A stretch of DNA of 9,323 nt from Nocardioides sp. (GTDB lineage: Bacteria; Actinomycetota; Actinomycetes; Propionibacteriales; Nocardioidaceae), in contig JAOPXF010000192.1 of assembly GCA_025965295.1 (NCBI GenBank), positions 1 to 9,323 of the forward strand, read 5' to 3'. The stretch's first letter is position 1. Every line of letters starts with the position of its first letter. The position numbers were made by a program, and so were the translations under genes. This document shows, one piece after another, positions 1 to 7,066 of this stretch. The notes beneath the pieces were generated by a model. It saw only the letters and a list, made by a program, of their open reading frames with translations. It did not search any database and was not told the origin of the DNA.

Positions 1-1000
1 CGATCGCCAGCGGCGCCGACTGCAGGAGCAGGGGCGCCGTGATCGCAGCCACCACGAGGACGGCGACGCAGTACGCCGTGAGCATCCGGGTGCCGCGGGC
101 GGCAACGGCAGCGACGGCGGTGCGACTCACCAGGGTCCGGCCGCGCCGACCGGAGGGACGGTCGCGAGCGGACCAGGCGGTCACGGCGAGCCGCTCGAGG
201 TCGAGGAGGTACTGGTCGGGCACGTCGACCACGAAGCCGGGCACGAAGCGCGCAGCCAGCATCGCTCCCACCAGAAGGACTGCCCAGGACACGCGCGGTG
301 GGAACCCGCCCAGCGCGGCGAGCGCCGTCACCAGGAAGATCGCGATGCCGACGGTGATCCAGACCCGCAGGGCCTCCTCGTTGCGCCGGTCCAGGGTGCG
401 GGCAACGGCGGCCGCGACCGCGCCGCAGAGGGCGGCGATGCCCATGATCGTGGGCAGTCGCTCGGGGTGCGGGTCCCATGCGAGCGCGAAGCCGGCGGCT
501 GCAGCGAAGGCTGGCGCCGCCAGGGCCCGGTGGGCAGCGAAGCGGCCGACGGGAATGACCCCCAGCACCGCCGCCCCCGCGAGCACGTCGACGGTGGTGT
601 TGCGCAGCGTCTCGGACGACGTGTGCGCGGCGAACCAGGCCGCCAGGACCGCGGTGCCCACCGCCACGCAGAACCAGAGCACGCTGAGCGCTCCCGGCGC
701 CGCGGTCGATGTCTCGCGCCAGGCGCGGCGCGTGGCCGCTGGTGCCGGCCGCTGGATGGACGTCGTCGCGACGAGCACGTCACCAGCACCCACCCCGGCG
801 TCCGCCAGCGCCACGTCGGGAAGCAGCGCCGTGCCGAGCCGCGTGTATAGCAGTGGGATGGAGGGGATGCCCGACTGTCGCGCGTACTCGCGGGCCACGT
901 CGGTCGCGGCGGCTCCGGCCGGGACGAGGAGATCGAGCACCCCGACGGGCCCGTGCACCGTCAGCGCGAGGTTCTCGCCGCTCGTCGTGCCAGTCGCCAC
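1..1000 (-). CDS. eccD: EccD-like type VII secretion integral membrane protein (3' end beyond window)
   Basis: Membrane channel component of the actinobacterial type VII (ESX) secretion system. Only the N-terminal 333 residues are here; the gene runs off the left edge, and EccD proteins are usually about 450-500 residues. Seen: residues about 10-83 read as a ubiquitin-like (YukD) domain with no membrane segment. Repeated hydrophobic stretches follow (about 104-125, 135-152, 159-175, 184-200, 213-231, 237-253, 308-329). A cytoplasmic-loop motif VDVPDQYLLDLERLAVTAWSAR-like, typical of EccD, lies near 258-279. The start is GTG at 998-1000 because GGGGGAGA (1012-1005) sits upstream at good spacing. 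It is divergent from the lipoprotein operon. A TANNNT hexamer (TACTCT, 1049-1044 minus) could be its -10, weakly supported. The family call is supported by the eccC gene 2 kb away. The least certain point is which ESX subtype it belongs to. Confidence 0.85.
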   Translation of the reverse strand, partial: MATGTTSGENLALTVHGPVGVLDLLVPAGAAATDVAREYARQSGIPSIPLLYTRLGTALLPDVALADAGVGAGDVLVATTSIQRPAPAATRRAWRETSTAAPGALSVLWFCVAVGTAVLAAWFAAHTSSETLRNTTVDVLAGAAVLGVIPVGRFAAHRALAAPAFAAAAGFALAWDPHPERLPTIMGIAALCGAVAAAVARTLDRRNEEALRVWITVGIAIFLVTALAALGGFPPRVSWAVLLVGAMLAARFVPGFVVDVPDQYLLDLERLAVTAWSARDRPSGRRGRTLVSRTAVAAVAARGTRMLTAYCVAVLVVAAITAPLLLQSAPLAI

Positions 1001-1047
1001 GTCGTCTCCCCCGTGCCCCGGGCGCCCGCCGCCCTGCTGAGGCAGAG

Positions 1048-1077
1048 TAGTCGCTCCGTCGACACACGCCTATCATC
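1048..1077 (+). promoter_or_regulatory. Probable promoter of the lipoprotein operon
   Basis: TATCAT at 1071-1076 matches the sigma-70/SigA -10 consensus in five of six bases. It lies 31 nt before the first lipoprotein start. TAGTCG at 1048-1053, 17 nt upstream, is only a weak -35. The 11-bp word CGCCTATCATC (1067-1077) recurs exactly upstream of eccC (2951-2961), which strengthens the case that it is functional. No transcription start can be proven from sequence. Confidence 0.45.
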
Positions 1078-1107
1078 GTGGGACTCGACGAACCCGAAGG
1101 GGACACC

Positions 1108-1713
1108 TTGCGTACGACGCCGCTCGGGGCGCGCACCCGCCTCGTCCTGACCAGCCTGCTCGTCACGTCCGCACTCCTGCTCGCCGCGTGTGGCGGCAGT
1201 GACGACCCGAAAGTCGACCCGACCCCCTCGACATCGCCGACCTCGCCGTCGGCCTCGGCCTCGGACGATCCCACTGAGTCGGCGTCGCCGTCCGTCGAGC
1301 CGGCGACCGGCAAGCTCGTCGACACGAGCAGGTTCACGGTGCGGGTCCCCGAGAAGTGGGTGGTGATCGTCGCGGTGAAGGACTTCTCGATCACGGCCTC
1401 GGACCTCGAGACCGGCGATTCCATCTCGTTCGGCCTGGTCGACCTCACTACCCCGACCGGGCTCGACGTGCTCGCCGACCGCACCCAGCGCACCGGGCCC
1501 TGGGTCGACCCACCGGCCCGGGCCCCGGACTCCACGCTCGCCGGCATGGGCGCCTACCACCTGGTCGGGCCCGTCGGGAAGGGCGAGAGGGTCGATGTGC
1601 TGGGCACCGTTCGCGCGGGCAAAGACGTGGTGGTGATCTTCGACGTCTACGGCCCCCAGTCCCGGCTCGACAAGCTCAAGGCGTCGGTCCTCGCCACCTG
1701 GAAGTGGAAGTAG
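1108..1713 (+). CDS. Secreted lipoprotein, tandem family copy A
   Basis: A 201-residue predicted lipoprotein of unknown function. Residues 1-27 form a lipoprotein signal peptide: basic N-region, hydrophobic core and lipobox LLAAC with Cys28 as the acylation site. A Ser/Thr/Pro/Asp-rich linker (about 29-65) should hold the folded domain off the membrane. The mature domain (66-201) begins KLVDTSRFTVRVPEKW and ends TWKWK. The 'FTVxVPExW' opening, central GAYHL and late 'VIFDVYG' strands with a terminal helix recall the Mog1/PsbP-like fold of mycobacterial LpqN-type lipoproteins; this is inference only. The start chosen is TTG 1108, because GAAGGGGA lies 4 nt upstream and the result matches the N-termini of both paralogues. 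An in-frame GTG at 1078 would bury the signal peptide. It is the first gene of a three-gene operon, divergent from eccD and followed by eccC. Confidence 0.85.
   Translation: MRTTPLGARTRLVLTSLLVTSALLLAACGGSDDPKVDPTPSTSPTSPSASASDDPTESASPSVEPATGKLVDTSRFTVRVPEKWVVIVAVKDFSITASDLETGDSISFGLVDLTTPTGLDVLADRTQRTGPWVDPPARAPDSTLAGMGAYHLVGPVGKGERVDVLGTVRAGKDVVVIFDVYGPQSRLDKLKASVLATWKWK
1298..1375 (+). repeat. Exact 78-bp repeat shared by lipoprotein copies A and C (first member)
   Basis: Positions 1298-1375 are identical to 2496-2573, a direct repeat with a constant offset of 1198 bp. It encodes the end of the linker and the first strands of the mature domain, around KLVDTSRFTVRVPEKW. A second exact block with the same offset is 1632-1689 = 2830-2887 (58 bp), near the 3' ends. 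Identity includes third codon positions, which indicates recent duplication or gene conversion. Confidence 0.9.
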
Positions 1714-1723
1714 CCACCTCCAC

Positions 1724-2320
1724 ATGACGACGCCGCACGGAGCGCGCACCCGCCTCGTCCTGACCAGTCTGCTCGTCACCTCCACGCTGGTGCTCGCCGC
1801 GTGTGGCGGCAGCGGCGACCCGAAGGCCGACCCAAGCCCTTCCAGTTCCACATCCGCCACTACATCGAGCGAGCCCTCCGAGTCCGAGTCGGCCTCGGTC
1901 GCCCCAGCGGCGGGAAAGCTCGTCGAGACGAAGTTCTTCACCGCCCACGTGCCGGAGGGCTGGGACCTCGTCGTTGTCTCCAAGGGCTTCGTCATCACAT
2001 CGCACGATCCCGACAGCGAAAGCGCCATCGGGTTCGCGATCGTGGACACTTTCGGCAAGGACCGGAGTCTCGAGGACCTGGCGCGGCAAGCCGTAAGAAA
2101 CGGCGCCTGGCCAAGCAAGGACCCGTCCATCGTCGCCGAGACTGAACTCGGAGGCGAGCCCGCCTACCACCTCACCTCCTCAGGTGACGGCGTCTTCATC
2201 GATGTTCGGGGCCTCCTTCGCTCCGGCAACGCCATCGCAGTCAGATTCGACAACTACCGGTCCGAAGCAGCCCTGCGGGCCACAGTCGACTCCGTGCTGG
2301 CCACCTGGCAGTGGAAGTAG
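1724..2320 (+). CDS. Secreted lipoprotein, tandem family copy B (diverged)
   Basis: A 198-residue lipoprotein in the middle of the tandem array. The signal peptide (1-26, lipobox VLAAC, Cys27) is close to the other two copies in protein and in DNA, and a Ser/Thr/Glu-rich linker follows. The mature domain keeps the family frame (KLVETKFFTAHVPEGW, later AYHL, RSGN, FDNYRS, and terminal TWQWK) but differs at most other positions and lacks the long DNA identity seen between copies A and C. It contains codons uncommon in its neighbours (two AGA, several ACA, TCA and GTA), hinting at an older or separately evolved copy. The start is ATG 1724, 10 nt after copy A stops. There is no clear ribosome binding site beyond a distant GGAAG inside the preceding stop region, so translation by coupling to copy A is likely. 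The function is unknown. Confidence 0.85.
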   Translation: MTTPHGARTRLVLTSLLVTSTLVLAACGGSGDPKADPSPSSSTSATTSSEPSESESASVAPAAGKLVETKFFTAHVPEGWDLVVVSKGFVITSHDPDSESAIGFAIVDTFGKDRSLEDLARQAVRNGAWPSKDPSIVAETELGGEPAYHLTSSGDGVFIDVRGLLRSGNAIAVRFDNYRSEAALRATVDSVLATWQWK

Positions 2321-2329
2321 CCTCACCCC

Positions 2330-2911
2330 ATGACGACGCCGCTCGGGGCGCGCACCAGCCTCGTCCTGACCAGCCTGCTCGTCACGTCCGCAATCCTGCT
2401 CGCCGCATGCGGCGGCAACGACGACCCGAGGTCCGATCCGTCGCCCTCGACCTCGACCTCGACCGATCCGAGTGAGTCGACGTCGCCGTCCGTCAAGCCG
2501 GCGACCGGCAAGCTCGTCGACACGAGCAGGTTCACGGTGCGGGTCCCCGAGAAGTGGGTGGTGATCGTCGCGGCGAAGGACTTCTCGATCACGGCCTCGG
2601 GCCTCGAGACCGGTGACTCCATCTCGTTCGGCCTGATCGACCTCACCACCCCGACCGGGCTCGATGTGCTCGCCAAGCGCACCCAGCGCCTCGGGCCCTG
2701 GGTCAAACCGCCAGCCCGGGCCCCGGACTCCACGCTCGCCGGCGCGGACGCCTACCACCTGGTGGGGCCCGTCGGGAAGGGCGAGAGGGTCGATGCGTTC
2801 GGCACCGTGCGCTCAGGCAAGCACGTGGAGGTGATCTTCGACGTCTACGGCCCCCAGTCCCGGCTCGACAAGCTCAAGGCGTCGGTCATCGCCACCTGGC
2901 AGTGGAAGTAG
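2330..2911 (+). CDS. Secreted lipoprotein, tandem family copy C
   Basis: A 193-residue lipoprotein. It has a signal peptide with lipobox LLAAC (Cys27), a Ser/Thr/Asp/Pro linker shorter than in copy A, and a mature domain (58-193). That domain aligns without gaps to residues 66-201 of copy A, with about 15 differences in 136 positions. Several differences change charge or bulk (D to K twice, V to E, D to H), so the surface may have changed while the core is kept. It starts at ATG 2330, 9 nt after copy B stops. As with copy B, no good ribosome binding site is present, so coupling is likely. It is the last gene before the eccC promoter region. The function is unknown; a cell-surface role linked to the type VII system is suggested only by position. 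Confidence 0.85.
   Translation: MTTPLGARTSLVLTSLLVTSAILLAACGGNDDPRSDPSPSTSTSTDPSESTSPSVKPATGKLVDTSRFTVRVPEKWVVIVAAKDFSITASGLETGDSISFGLIDLTTPTGLDVLAKRTQRLGPWVKPPARAPDSTLAGADAYHLVGPVGKGERVDAFGTVRSGKHVEVIFDVYGPQSRLDKLKASVIATWQWK
2496..2573 (+). repeat. Exact 78-bp repeat shared by lipoprotein copies A and C (second member)
   Basis: Identical to 1298-1375. The matching frame and the same 1198-bp offset as the 58-bp block at 2830-2887 show that the two genes are colinear duplicates with the unlike copy B between them. Confidence 0.9.
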
Positions 2912-2930
2912 CCCCCGGACCCGGCAACGC

Positions 2931-2961
2931 TGGTCGCCCCCCGGGCCGCGCGCCTATCATC
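2931..2961 (+). promoter_or_regulatory. Probable promoter of eccC
   Basis: TATCAT at 2955-2960 is a five-of-six match to the -10 consensus. TGGTCG at 2931-2936, 18 nt upstream, is a possible weak -35. The surrounding 11-mer CGCCTATCATC (2951-2961) is the same as at 1067-1077. It lies in the 110-bp gap between lipoprotein copy C and eccC, about 60 nt ahead of the eccC start. Confidence 0.45.
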
Positions 2962-2964
2962 AAC

Positions 2965-2977
2965 CCACCGCGGGTGG
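2965..2977. promoter_or_regulatory. Small inverted repeat just downstream of the eccC -10
   Basis: CCACC (2965-2969), GCG, GGTGG (2973-2977) form a perfect 5-bp stem with a 3-nt loop at about the expected transcription start. It could be an operator half-site pair or a 5'-leader hairpin. In DNA this GC-rich, such a short stem may be chance. Confidence 0.25.
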
Positions 2978-3021
2978 TCCGCCGGTGATCGGGCACGACC
3001 GGGCAGCAGCAGGGGGACTTC

Positions 3022-6000
3022 TTGAGTACGACGCTTCGGGGGACACGGCTCGACGAGCCCGAGATGCCGACCGGGCAGATCGTGCTGCAGCCGCCCCCGG
3101 AGATCGAGCCGAACGAGGGCGCGAGCGGCGTCCTCATGAACGCCATCCCGATGCTCGGCAGCCTCGGCTCGATCGTGCTCGTGGCGACCATGGGCAGCAC
3201 CAACGGCGGGCGCGGCTACATCGCGGCCGGCATGTTCCTCTTCGCGACGCTCGGCTTCATCATCGTCCAGCTCGACCGGCAGCGTAAGCAGCGCAACCAG
3301 CAGGTCACCGGGTCCCGCACGGAGTACCTCCGCTACCTCGGCAACGTCCGCAAGGTGGCCCGCGAAGCCGCCGACCAGCAGCGCCGCGCGCTGACCTGGC
3401 ACCACCCCGATCCGGCGTCGCTGCCCTCCCTCGCCGAGGAGCGCTCCCGCATCTGGGAGCACAGCTCCTCCGACGACAACTTCCTGCAGGTGCGGTACGG
3501 CGTGTGCGCCCAGCCGCTCTCCCTCGAGCTGGTGCCGCCGGAGAGTGCCCCCGTCGACCAGGTCGACCCGGCCGCCGCCTCCGCGCTGCACCGGCTGCTC
3601 GTCGTGCACCGCCTCCAGCCCGACCTGCCCGCCTCGATCGACCTGCGCGCCTTCGACCGCGTCGAGATCTGCGGTCCCGAGGATCCCTCCCGGTCGCTCG
3701 CCCGGGCGATGATCTGCTCGGCGACGACCTTCCACTCCCCCGAGCACCTCGTCGTCGCGGTCCTGTCGTCCGAGCAGAACCTCGCCCACTGGGACTGGGT
3801 GAAGTGGCTGCCGCACGCGCTGAGCAACCAGCAGTCCGACGCCGTCGGCCCGATGCGGATGGTGTCGACGAACCTCGCCGACCTGGCGGCGCTGCTGCCG
3901 CCCGACCTCAGCGACCGGCCCCGCTTCGGCGCCGACGAGCGCCCGGCGACCCCGCACATCCTGCTCGTCATCGACGGCGCCGAGCTGCCGCCGGGCAACC
4001 ACGTGATCCCGCCGGACGGCCTGCACGGCGTCACCCTGCTGGACCTGCCGTCCCGCTGGGACGAGCTCGAGGACTCCACCCGGCTGCGTCTGCAGTTCGA
4101 CGAGGAGGCCGCCGAGGACGGCCGCTTCCCGGTGAGCGCCCTGCGCCTGCGCGAGGAGACGATCCGCGGCCGCGCCGACCAGTGCCCGCTCGCGACGGCC
4201 GAGGCGTTCGCCCGACGGCTCACTCCGCTGCACCTCGTCGCGACCGGCGTCGCGGAGCCCACGACGGGCGAGATCAGCGGCCCGGCCGACTTCATGGAGC
4301 TGCTGTCGCTCGGCGACGTCCGCACCCTCGACCCCAACGCCGCCTGGCGGCCGCGGCCCGCGCGCGACCGCCTCCGGGTGCCGATCGGGCTGGGCGAGGG
4401 CGGGGCCGTGATCCACCTCGACATCAAGGAGTCCGCCCAGCAGGGCATGGGCCCGCACGGCCTGGTCATCGGTGCCACCGGCTCCGGCAAGTCGGAATTC
4501 CTCCGCACCCTGGTGCTCGGCCTGGCCATGACCCACTCGCCGGAGCAGCTCAACATGGTGCTCGTCGACTTCAAGGGCGGCGCGACCTTCGCCGGCATGT
4601 CCGACATGCCACACGTCTCCGCGGTCATCACCAACCTGTCGCAGGAGCTCACGCTCGTCGACCGCATGCAGGACGCCCTGTCCGGCGAGATGGTGCGCCG
4701 CCAGGAGCTGCTGCGCGAGGCCGGCAACTTCGCCTCGATCCGCGACTACGAGAAGGCCCGCGCCAACGGCGAGGACCTCGCCCCGATGCCGTCGCTCTTC
4801 ATCGTCGTCGACGAGTTCTCCGAGATGCTCTCGGCCAAACCCGAGTTCATCGACCTCTTCGTTGCCATCGGCCGGCTCGGCCGGTCGCTCGGCCTGCACC
4901 TGCTGCTCGCCTCACAACGCCTCGAGGAGGGCCGGCTGCGCGGCCTCGAGTCGCACCTGTCCTACCGGGTCGGCCTGCGGACCTTCAGCGCCGGCGAGTC
5001 CCGCTCGGTGCTCGGCGTCCCCGACGCCTACGAGCTGCCCGCCGTGCCCGGCCTCGGCTACCTCAAGCCCGACCAGTCGACACTGCTGCGCTTCAAGGCG
5101 GCCTACGTCTCCGGCCCGCCGTCCGGCCGGGCCCGCGTACGCCGCGACGAGGGCGGCCACCTCAAGGGGATCCTGCCGTTCACGATCTCCGAGGTGCACA
5201 CCCTCGAGACCAACGAGCCCGAGCCCGAGCCGGTCCCCGAGCCGCAGCAGGACGACCAGGAGACGCTGCTCGACATCGCCGTGCAGCACATGATCGGCCA
5301 CGGCCCGGAGGCCCACCAGGTCTGGCTGCCCCCGCTCGACGTCCCCGACACCCTCGACGAGCTGATGAGCGACCTGACCGAGGACCCCGAGCTCGGCCTG
5401 GTCTCGCCGCAGTGGCGCGGGCTCGGCGGGCTCGTCGTACCCCTCGGCACCGTGGACCGGCCGCGCGAGCAGCGCCGCGACACCCTCACCGTCAACCTCA
5501 GCGGCTCCAGCGGCCACATCGCCGTCATCGGCGGCCCGCGCAGCGGCAAGAGCACGCTGCTCCGCACGATCGTCGCGAGCATGTCGCTGACGACCACCCC
5601 GCAGGAGACGCAGTTCTTCGTCCTCGACTTCGGTGGTGGCACGTTCTCGCCGATGGCGAAGCTGCCGCACGTCTCGGGTGTCGGCACCCGGTCGGAGCCC
5701 GACATCGTGCGCCGGATCCTGGCCGAGGTCACGGGGGTCGTCGACCGGCGCGAGGCCTACTTCCGGGCCAACGGCATCGACTCGATCGAGACCTACCGGT
5801 CGCGGCGTGCCGCCGGACGCGCCGACGACGGCTACGGCGACGTGTTCCTGGTCGTCGACGGCTGGAGCACCCTGCGCGCCGACTTCGACGACATCGAGAT
5901 GGAGCTCCAGCAGCTCGCCACCCGCGGCCTCACCTTCGGCCTGCACATCGTGGCCGGCGCCGCCCGCTGGGCGGACTTCCGGGCCGCGATGCGCGACATG

Positions 6001-7002
6001 TTCGGCACCCGGCTCGAGCTCCGGCTCGGCGACCCGATGGATTCCGAGATTGACCGCAAGGTGGCGGCGCTGGTGCCCACCGGCCGCCCCGGACGCGGCC
6101 TGGTACACGGCAAGCTGCACTTCCTCACCGCGCTGCCGCGGATCGACGCCACCCCCGACGCCGACACCCTCGGTGACGGGGTGGACGACCTGATCAAGCG
6201 GGTCGCCGCCGCGTGGCAGGGCCCGCCCGGACCCAAGCTGCGGCTGCTGCCCGAGCGGATCGACCTCGACGACGTCCGCGAGCAGGCCGCGCTCGCCGAG
6301 GGCGACCTGTCGCTGCTCATCGGCATCAGCGAGAAGGAGCTGGCACCGGTCGCCCTGGACGTCGACGCCGAGCCGCACCTGCTGATCTTCGGCGACGGGC
6401 AGTCCGGCAAGAGTGCCGTGCTGCGCACCTACGTCAAGGAAATCATGCGGACGCGCTCGCCGAAGGAGGCGCAGATCGTCGTCGTCGACTACCGGCGCTC
6501 CCTGCTCGGCGAGGTCCCCGAGGAGTACCTCCTCAACTACCTCACCTCCGCGACCCAGGCCCAGCCCGCGATCCGCGACCTCGCGACGTACCTCGAGAAC
6601 CGCATCCCCGGTCCGGACGTGACGCCCGAGCAGCTGCGCAACCGGTCGTGGTGGCAGGGCGCCGAGGTGTTCGTCGTCGTCGACGACTACGACCTGGTCG
6701 CCACCCAGCAGAGCTCGCCGGTCCAGGCGCTGCAGCCGCTGATGGCACAGGCCCGGGACACCGGGCTGCACGTGGTCATCGCCCGCCGCTCGGGCGGTGC
6801 GTCGCGCGCGCTCTACGAGCCGATGCTGCAGTCGATGCGCGACCTCGCGATGCCGGGGCTGATGCTGTCCGGCAGCCCCGACGAGGGGCCGCTGATCGGC
6901 AACCTCAAGCCGCAGCCGGCACCGCCCGGCCGTGGCCGGCTCGTCTCGCGCGACCGGGGCATCGAGGTCGTCCAGATGGCGTGGACCGACAACACGCTGT
7001 AG
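3022..7002 (+). CDS. eccC: Type VII secretion system motor ATPase EccC (single chain, three FtsK/SpoIIIE domains)
   Basis: Membrane-anchored ATPase that recognises Esx/WXG100-type substrates and powers type VII export. It is full length at 1326 residues, typical of an unsplit EccC. Seen: two membrane segments (about 37-57 and 66-83) followed by a basic stretch. ATPase 1 has Walker A GATGSGKS (484-491) and Walker B LFIVVDE (592-598). ATPase 2 has GGPRSGKS (837-844) and VFLVVDG (941-947). ATPase 3 has GDGQSGKS (1124-1131) and VFVVVDD (1216-1222). Only domain 1 keeps the catalytic Glu after the Walker B Asp (Gly947 and Asp1222 in the others), matching the known pattern of one catalytic and two mainly binding domains. 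An acidic-proline linker (EPEPEPVPEPQQ, about 734-745) separates domains 1 and 2. The start is TTG 3022, with AGGGGGA 4 nt upstream. Its own promoter is probable. The divergent eccD fragment supports the locus assignment. Confidence 0.97.
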   Translation: MSTTLRGTRLDEPEMPTGQIVLQPPPEIEPNEGASGVLMNAIPMLGSLGSIVLVATMGSTNGGRGYIAAGMFLFATLGFIIVQLDRQRKQRNQQVTGSRTEYLRYLGNVRKVAREAADQQRRALTWHHPDPASLPSLAEERSRIWEHSSSDDNFLQVRYGVCAQPLSLELVPPESAPVDQVDPAAASALHRLLVVHRLQPDLPASIDLRAFDRVEICGPEDPSRSLARAMICSATTFHSPEHLVVAVLSSEQNLAHWDWVKWLPHALSNQQSDAVGPMRMVSTNLADLAALLPPDLSDRPRFGADERPATPHILLVIDGAELPPGNHVIPPDGLHGVTLLDLPSRWDELEDSTRLRLQFDEEAAEDGRFPVSALRLREETIRGRADQCPLATAEAFARRLTPLHLVATGVAEPTTGEISGPADFMELLSLGDVRTLDPNAAWRPRPARDRLRVPIGLGEGGAVIHLDIKESAQQGMGPHGLVIGATGSGKSEFLRTLVLGLAMTHSPEQLNMVLVDFKGGATFAGMSDMPHVSAVITNLSQELTLVDRMQDALSGEMVRRQELLREAGNFASIRDYEKARANGEDLAPMPSLFIVVDEFSEMLSAKPEFIDLFVAIGRLGRSLGLHLLLASQRLEEGRLRGLESHLSYRVGLRTFSAGESRSVLGVPDAYELPAVPGLGYLKPDQSTLLRFKAAYVSGPPSGRARVRRDEGGHLKGILPFTISEVHTLETNEPEPEPVPEPQQDDQETLLDIAVQHMIGHGPEAHQVWLPPLDVPDTLDELMSDLTEDPELGLVSPQWRGLGGLVVPLGTVDRPREQRRDTLTVNLSGSSGHIAVIGGPRSGKSTLLRTIVASMSLTTTPQETQFFVLDFGGGTFSPMAKLPHVSGVGTRSEPDIVRRILAEVTGVVDRREAYFRANGIDSIETYRSRRAAGRADDGYGDVFLVVDGWSTLRADFDDIEMELQQLATRGLTFGLHIVAGAARWADFRAAMRDMFGTRLELRLGDPMDSEIDRKVAALVPTGRPGRGLVHGKLHFLTALPRIDATPDADTLGDGVDDLIKRVAAAWQGPPGPKLRLLPERIDLDDVREQAALAEGDLSLLIGISEKELAPVALDVDAEPHLLIFGDGQSGKSAVLRTYVKEIMRTRSPKEAQIVVVDYRRSLLGEVPEEYLLNYLTSATQAQPAIRDLATYLENRIPGPDVTPEQLRNRSWWQGAEVFVVVDDYDLVATQQSSPVQALQPLMAQARDTGLHVVIARRSGGASRALYEPMLQSMRDLAMPGLMLSGSPDEGPLIGNLKPQPAPPGRGRLVSRDRGIEVVQMAWTDNTL

Positions 7003-7066
7003 GCGGCTCCGCACATCTCACCGGCTTCGAGACGGGCGCTGGCGTGCCCTCCTCAAGCAGCGGCAG

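Noticed and set aside
39..1040. Long plus-strand open frame (333 codons) opposite the eccD fragment
   Set aside because: Its translation is Arg/Ala/Thr/Ser-rich with no domain pattern, while the minus strand reads as a clear ubiquitin-like plus multi-spanning EccD protein. Long antisense frames are expected at this GC content.
1078..1107. GTG at 1078 as start of lipoprotein copy A
   Set aside because: It would put ten extra residues before the signal peptide, sits directly on the probable -10 region and lacks a ribosome binding site. TTG 1108 has GAAGGGGA upstream and matches the paralogues.
2845..4899. 684-codon minus-strand open frame opposite eccC
   Set aside because: It is antisense to the unmistakable ATPase 1 region of EccC. 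The composition (Gly/Arg/Val/Asp-rich, no hydrophobic core pattern) is that of a shadow frame.
5215..5250. GAGCCC repeats inside eccC as a tandem DNA repeat
   Set aside because: These are codons for the Glu-Pro interdomain linker (about residues 732-745) and need no separate explanation.
3504..6053. 849-codon plus-strand frame overlapping eccC in another frame
   Set aside because: The product is almost wholly Arg/Ala/Pro, and EccC itself in the correct frame has all three Walker motifs.
7003..7066. Possible terminator after eccC
   Set aside because: Only a 4-bp TCTC/GAGA pairing with a long loop and no T-run was found, so it is not supportable.
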